In this document: positions 58,751 to 64,000 of the stretch, one piece after another
Position numbering within the stretch: the stretch's first letter is position 1
How the letters are laid out: every line of letters starts with the position of its first letter
The notes under the pieces: model-generated
Database searches by the model: none
The model's input: only the letters and a program-made list of their open reading frames with translations
Told to the model about the DNA's origin: nothing
Position numbers and translations under genes: made by a program
Assembly: GCA_905250125.1 (NCBI GenBank)
Contig: CAJNOL010001057.1
Span: 1-64,000 of the forward strand
DNA: 64,000 bases
Reading direction: 5' to 3'
Source: Rotaria sordida
Lineage: Eukaryota; Rotifera; Eurotatoria; Philodinida; Philodinidae

Positions 58751-59279
58751 TTATTGAGTAGCCAGTAATTGGAATCATCTGGATCAGCAACAGGAAAATA
58801 TGATATCACAGATGGGTATTGATAATGTACACAGATGGCAACTGTTTTCGAATAATTTTCTTCAATCATAGATTGGATAGAGAAAGGTCCACATGAATTC
58901 ATCCTATGTAAAAATACATAACAAACCGTGTCTAATTATAAAGATAACCACAATGAATTCGGTTCGAACATCGGCTGCATTCAATATCGTTTTTTTCAGG
59001 ATAGAAATTCACTTTGTTACTTGAAAAGAGAAATTTATTTTTAAGGTTGCAACCATGATTGACTATAACGATAGAAACTGCGAATCATTGATTTCACCAT
59101 GAACATTGAGTTCTCGGAACCACGTGAAGAAAAAAAAACAACATGATGTTATTTTCATCTTTTCTTTCTAGTATACAACATCGTCTCTAACTGAAAGCTG
59201 TATGATAAGAACAAAAAAATATTATGCACAGCAGGTTTTTTTCTCTTACTTACGAGATGTATTTGAATATTTTTTTTTC
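58751..59279. other. Intergenic
   Basis: No exon recognised upstream of the P450 remnant. Confidence 0.35.
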
Positions 59280-59920
59280 GCACGTCACTGCTATATCTAG
59301 TGATCGTTTTGATTTTGCCCGTCGTTCTCATTCTCTATGCAAAGTTGATCTGGTCTGAGAAACGAATCTACGATGAACTTTGACATTAAAGAATCCCAGG
59401 TGAAACATATGTTCCCTTGATTGGTCAGTTACCTCAAGTGTGTCATGCTCGACAACACAACAGTACTCTAGTCTATGTGAACGGAAATACAAAAACATGG
59501 ACAATGTTATACCGTTGCGATAGGTTTCTTGATGCGTCTCGTCGTCAATGAACCCGACATGATTGAGGATATTCTCGGTCAATCATATGCCCAATATTAT
59601 GGTAAATCGGCGGTATTTGCCCGTGTTTTTAAGCCATTGATTGGCTCACGTCATCTTTTGGTGAGTGGAGGTGTCGAACATAAACGAGCTCGAAAAATGC
59701 TCAATCCTGCATTTTATCATACTGTTATTTACCGTTTTCAGCTGGTAAACGCAATTGTATTGGACAACATTTTGCGTTACTCGACGCTAAAGTAATTTTG
59801 TCGATGTTCATTCAACGATGCAATTTCGAATTGGAACCTGGTCAATCGATGGCGCCAGATTTTATTATTACTATGAGACCCAAATATGATTTCCGTACTC
59901 TAATTACTCAGCGAATATAA
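59280..59920 (+). pseudogene. Cytochrome P450 with large internal deletion
   Basis: An N-terminal anchor-like stretch (TSLLYLVIVLILPVVLILYA) is followed by IPGETYVPLIGQLPQ after two in-frame stops near 59377-59385. After a frameshift near 59520 it continues NEPDMIEDILGQSYAQYYGK and KRARKMLNPAFYH (about 59690-59722). The sequence then jumps directly to the haem-binding loop FSAGKRNCIGQHFA (about 59738-59780) and a normal P450 C-terminus ending QRI-stop at 59918-59920. Roughly 300 residues, including the I-helix and ExxR region, are missing. The haem-ligand Cys is present, but the protein cannot fold as a P450. Confidence 0.85.
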
Positions 59921-60778
59921 CATTTTCGTATCAAATAAAGTCTTACTACTCATGATCAATTTTTAATAACATGAAATTGATAAGGAAATTTTTAGTTGTT
60001 CCTTAATTTGAACAATATTTGCATTCATTAACCAATCCTTAGGACATTTTCATTTCTGAAAAAAACTTATGATCGCACTTGACAGTGTTGGTGTCTGCAG
60101 GTTTGTAGCTGTATGCGTGCCTTTTCTTATTGTGCGCATTCATTCATACTCATACATTTTAAAGAGATAGAGTCTCTGCTCGATTACCGGTCCGATAGTC
60201 ATAGTTATTATTTTATACCTATGATCTATTTCAGAATTAAGTATCTCTTGAAAATACTAGTTGACGGCAGTTACCATCGATCATTCTATTCAATTGTAGG
60301 AGTTTCACAATAAAAAAAGTTAACAATTTTTCTTTCATGACATATATATGCTAATTTTCATTACTACATGTACTGAAGAACATTTATCTTCGATTTCAAC
60401 TAGACATTTTCAATTTAGCGTAGGCTTATTCAGTATTAAGTTTCTGTGTGAAGCTTTTTTTGATTGTCACTTCCTGATGTCATTGACATAGGTTGTTGTA
60501 GTTACTGTCATGAAAACTGTATCTTTCATACATCCTTCCAATATGTAGGTTGTCAATAATAAAAAAAAGTGTGATGTTGTCGGACAGACCAAGAAAGGAG
60601 CAAATAACGAAATACCCCGAGGTAGCACGGAACATTTTCATAGATGAAACTGAGAACGAGTATCGTTATTGGAGTCGGTAGTCCAAGTATGCCAAGTGAG
60701 AAAAGAATCTTCGTAGTTGTGCTCATCGTCCTTTACAGTCTGTTTAATGACAATTTTAATAAATTCACATGCGATATT
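59921..60778. other. Intergenic
   Basis: No supported gene. Confidence 0.4.
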
Positions 60779-60854
60779 TAGGGTGTGGATGTGTGTGTGG
60801 GTGTAGTTGAAGAGTAGATGAAAATTCACTTCGACTCTGACACCCACACCCTAA
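60779..60854. repeat. Telomere-type hairpin element
   Basis: Begins AGGGTGTGGATGTGTGTG and ends TGACACCCACACCCT; the spacer includes GAAGAGTAGATGAAAATTCA. It shows the shared AGGGTGTGG/CCACACCCT terminal signature clearly. Confidence 0.8.
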
Positions 60855-62273
60855 AAATGAAATATCGTACTTCTCTAGAAAAATTATTACAAATAATATA
60901 TGGAATTTTTGAGTATTTATTCAATGCTCCGTTAAATTGAAACTGCATTTGTTTGCCGAGACTAACAAGACGATATTACTATTTATTAAAGCTCAATTAT
61001 GTTGTCATAGTAAATAATATTTGCAATTTGAATAGATCAATTCATAAAAACATTTCGAATCCGTCAGTTTTACACTTGTCATAACTACACTTCAAACAGT
61101 TAAACTTGATCAAATTCAACGTTGTGGTATGTAAGAATCGTTACACTTATTTGCTAGTCTTAATGAACATTGCATGGATCAGAAAATGTATGGACAAAAA
61201 AAACAATCACGAAAACTACCAGCAGTTTCATGATGCTCATATTTCATTCATACAAACTACAAAACTAAAACTTTGAGAAAGGAATTTCAAGAATCTATTC
61301 GAGAAATATCTCATTTGATAAAAAGAATTTCATGTTATAAAACTGTATATATGGTAATTCCTTCAGTTTTAACTATTTAAGGATTTCTAGTTTAAAGCTA
61401 GATCACCTATACAGATCGTTCTTTTTTGTTTCACAACAAGCTGCATTTCTCTGCTAATTTGAATAGACTCAAAAATATCTTTATGAATTTGAATACAACA
61501 AAAACAAAATTATTCAACGGATATAATATGTTTGACATGTAAATAGCAACATGCCTTTTCTTGATAGACATAAGTTATCCCATCATCCTGTCGATAAGCA
61601 ATTTTTTTTATAAACTATGTTCATTATTTTCTTACACTTTTCCGTGAGTTCAATATTCTGTTGAACCAAATCGATCGAATTTATCTGAGCAATACCAATG
61701 TGTTATGTTTTAGTATGAATTTTTTTCCATTTAAAAATTTGTTTTATTCTACAAATGACTCATGCAATGTCAACATTACAATTAAGTTGTGCAATTCGGA
61801 TAAAAAATATCTGATAGAAAAAGAAAGAAAATTTAAATCAATACACATTATATTAACAAAACAGATAATAACAGATGAAAGTCAACATCAATTTAATAGT
61901 TTCTTCGTCGAAAAAAATGATCTTTTATCAAAATTAATTCATTTAATTAAAGATTCGACTATTTTCATCGTTCGATGATTCTTTATTTATCAATTGCTAT
62001 TCATTTTCGAGTAGAGAAGTCAACAATTGTTTGTTTGTCTTTTTTTTTCTGTCACGTTTTTTCATATTTGTCTATTGACATTATTTAGACACATAAAAAC
62101 TGATAAGGTAGATAAATAATTTATCTCAAGAAAAAAAAGGCAACCAAAAAAGAATTACTTCCTAGTATAGAAAGAAGTTCAAGTATTTTTTTTAAGATAT
62201 ATTTATTTTGTATCAAGCAAAAACTGAATACGAAAACAAATTAATTTTCAGAAGCAATCATTTTGACGAAACT
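60855..62273. other. Intergenic; 5' flank of the GTPase gene
   Basis: Mostly AT-rich. A plus-strand frame at 61661-61978 (105 aa, Asn/Lys-rich, containing KERKFKSIHIILTKQII) has plausible coding composition but no recognisable domain; it could be an upstream exon or a small gene. An acceptor-like TTAATTTTCAG just before 62252 may end a 5' UTR intron. Confidence 0.35.
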
Positions 62274-64000
62274 ATGGCAACAAATGCTCCATCTGATAAT
62301 AATACATTCGCATTTAATAGCAGCATTGAAAATTTTATTCTAATTTGGCTTGATGCTGATGTGAATAGAACGGAAGAAAATTTGAATGCACAAAAAGAGC
62401 TACGTACCATCATCAATAATATTCAAACATTCGAAATTATTGATCAATGTGAAGAATACATCAAATGTCAAATGAATCAATATCAATTTATTCTCATCGT
62501 AAGCGGACGACTCGGTCAAGAATTAGTGTCTCGTATTCATGGATTTTCTCAAGTTTTAGCAATCTATGTTTTCTGCATGGATCAAGAAAAAAGTTTAACA
62601 TGGGCACGGAACTATAATAAAGTAGAGTAATCTTATTGAATTTAACTTGAATTTATTGTCGATTTAGATTAAAGCTGTTATCATTGACTTGAACAAACTT
62701 ACATCCTTAATCCAGGAAGATTATAGAAATTGGACGAATATGAAATTAAGAGTACTGATGAATTCGAAATCAGGTTAATTTATTCTTTTGTTTTCTTATG
62801 GAGAGTCTCGTCTGGAATTTTTATTACTGATAGAGTATCTAAAACAAGGAGATGCATGTTCACATATCACATCAAACTTTATTCAATTGAACTAAACATA
62901 ATTTTTAAGATATGTTACTCTATATTTTGAAAGAGACATTAACCAATTTAATTTTCAGAGAATACTTAAAAATATCTATCTATAATAAAGATTTTAACTG
63001 AATTCAATAAAATATGCGTGGATCTTATGAGAAATCAGAATTTTTCAGAATACAAGCAGAAAATCTTGTTTACATTTTTAAAATAAAATGTAGTATAAAT
63101 GTGAGTCTTGCGTTTTCTTTATTCAGTTAATCAAGGAACAATAGCATTAAACCAGATAAATGAAACAATTGATCATGGTAATGATCTTGCCATATTTCAA
63201 TTTTCATTGAAAGATCTTGTCAATGCAGGCGAACTTCAATATACCGATAAAAAAATGAAAGATATCGCTAGTGATCTTGTAAAAAAGTTCAAAGGTGAAT
63301 TTAATCACAATCTGAATTTGCTTATTCTCGACGCTATACAACCAATGATGTATTTGCTCAAGCGTGAACAAAATCTATCTGACTTTTTGGAACCACTAAA
63401 AAGTTTACTCTCGAAAGAAAATAATATTCCATGTATTAGTCAACGGTGGTTAGTCGACGTAATGATGATCAATTCAAATCGATTTCTTTGTCGACGTTTA
63501 ACATTTCTTCTTAGCAAACGTAATCCAGTACCGATGATTCAACCACCTACCAACAATGGATACCGTTTTGTATCGAGTATCATTCATGTCTGGGATTCAA
63601 GTCGACCTATTTTACTCTCATTCGGCATAGGTAAATGCAAAGGTAAAACTCCTCTTATTAATGCCTTGTTCGAAACGAACTTTGAAGAGTCAATGAATAG
63701 TCCGTACTTTCATGAAACAATCGATATTGATTTCGGCTACCATTTTGTTGAACGACGTTCTGTAAATGTTGCTGATATTCATGGTAATATTTCAATCGAA
63801 ACTTTCAAACATATTTGTCAATTATTCAATGGTTTTCTCGTTCATGTTCAATCAACGTATTTCATCTCGAATATATCGGATGTAATTGAATTTTTACGTG
63901 TGCTTTCTCATCCAAGCTATATTCTATTGCTTATACGTGATCATGACGATGAGAACGATGAAGAAATTCAAACAGCTATCACAAGAGTATGTTCGATGTG
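62274..64000 (+). CDS. VLIG/GVIN-like large GTPase with N-terminal sensor-type domain (partial)
   Basis: Exons 62274-62621, 62668-62773 and 63127 onward; the last remains open to the window end, so only about the first 440 residues are seen. Junctions are GT-AG and in phase. Residues 1-150 (ENFILIWLDADVNRTEENLN, FILIVSGRLGQELVSRIHG, IYVFCMDQEKSLTWA, KAVIIDLNKLTSLIQED) form a domain I associate with bdelloid proteins that also carry TPR or ADP-ribosyltransferase modules. After a helical region, ILLSFGIGKCKGKTPLINAL (P-loop at about 317) and VADIHG (G3 at about 367) define a GTPase domain like that of very large interferon-inducible GTPases, which act in vertebrate innate immunity. The start ATG at 62274 is chosen because conservation begins just after it; 62208 is possible. 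The domain pairing is unusual. Confidence 0.65.

Overview
The window is eukaryotic: AT-rich, with genes split by GT-AG introns (some near 50 bp, others 1-4 kb), low gene density and many small transposon-like insertions. Several features point to a bdelloid rotifer (genus not resolvable by eye): interstitial runs of TGTGGG/CCCACA, the telomeric unit described for bdelloids; F-box and galactose-binding-like families of the kind expanded in bdelloids; and a VLIG/GVIN-like GTPase carrying an N-terminal domain I associate with bdelloid proteins. It reads as an accessory, transposon-rich, possibly subtelomeric region. The clade call is inference.

Layout. 1.2-6.0 kb (minus): five-exon gene for a single-pass membrane protein with a Thr-rich stalk and a discoidin-like C-terminal domain. 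6.5-9.5 kb: a segment duplicated at 57.8-58.3 kb, telomere-type arrays, a decayed four-TM gene and a foldback element. 10.0-11.7 kb: two minus-strand ZZ/zinc-ribbon genes. 14.2-20.0 kb: two copies of a MITE of about 210 bp, one fused in frame to the C-terminal half of a BAHD-like acyltransferase and one next to the 3' end of a gene combining a U-box, a transmembrane segment and a galactose-binding-like domain; a multiply broken secreted-protein pseudogene lies between. 20.8-25.1 kb: a small two-exon gene, gene fragments, 10-bp minisatellites and telomere-type hairpins. 26.0-31.6 kb (minus): a three-exon 865-aa transposase-like gene whose exon lengths sum exactly in frame. 34.1-39.2 kb (plus): a 337-aa relative of its N-terminus, split by a 4,030-bp hAT transposon with a perfect 8-bp target-site duplication; the hAT itself carries a nested foldback element. 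41.6-42.0 kb: a palindrome of about 445 bp. 42.8-46.0 and 55.2-55.8 kb (minus): decayed F-box/LRR-type genes. 47.3-53.9 kb (plus): five-exon membrane-anchored Thr-rich lectin-like gene whose 4.4-kb fourth intron holds a dead antisense LINE. 59.3-59.9 kb: cytochrome P450 pseudogene with a large internal deletion. 62.3-64.0 kb (plus): start of a GTPase gene running off the window.

The genes do not form a pathway. The strongest themes are (i) surface proteins with a membrane anchor and an extracellular galactose-binding-like domain at three loci, (ii) a putative innate-immunity-type GTPase, and (iii) dense nested mobile DNA. The best candidate for something undescribed is a dispersed family of 55-145 bp hairpins whose arms are degenerate telomere repeats, with at least twelve copies here, several sharing AGGGTGTGG/CCACACCCT ends, and in two cases lying next to 10-bp minisatellites that carry a CTGCTTTTTCCCCCTTG edge. 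Two 100-N assembly gaps are at 22055-22154 and 57727-57826. All calls are by eye; no database search was run.
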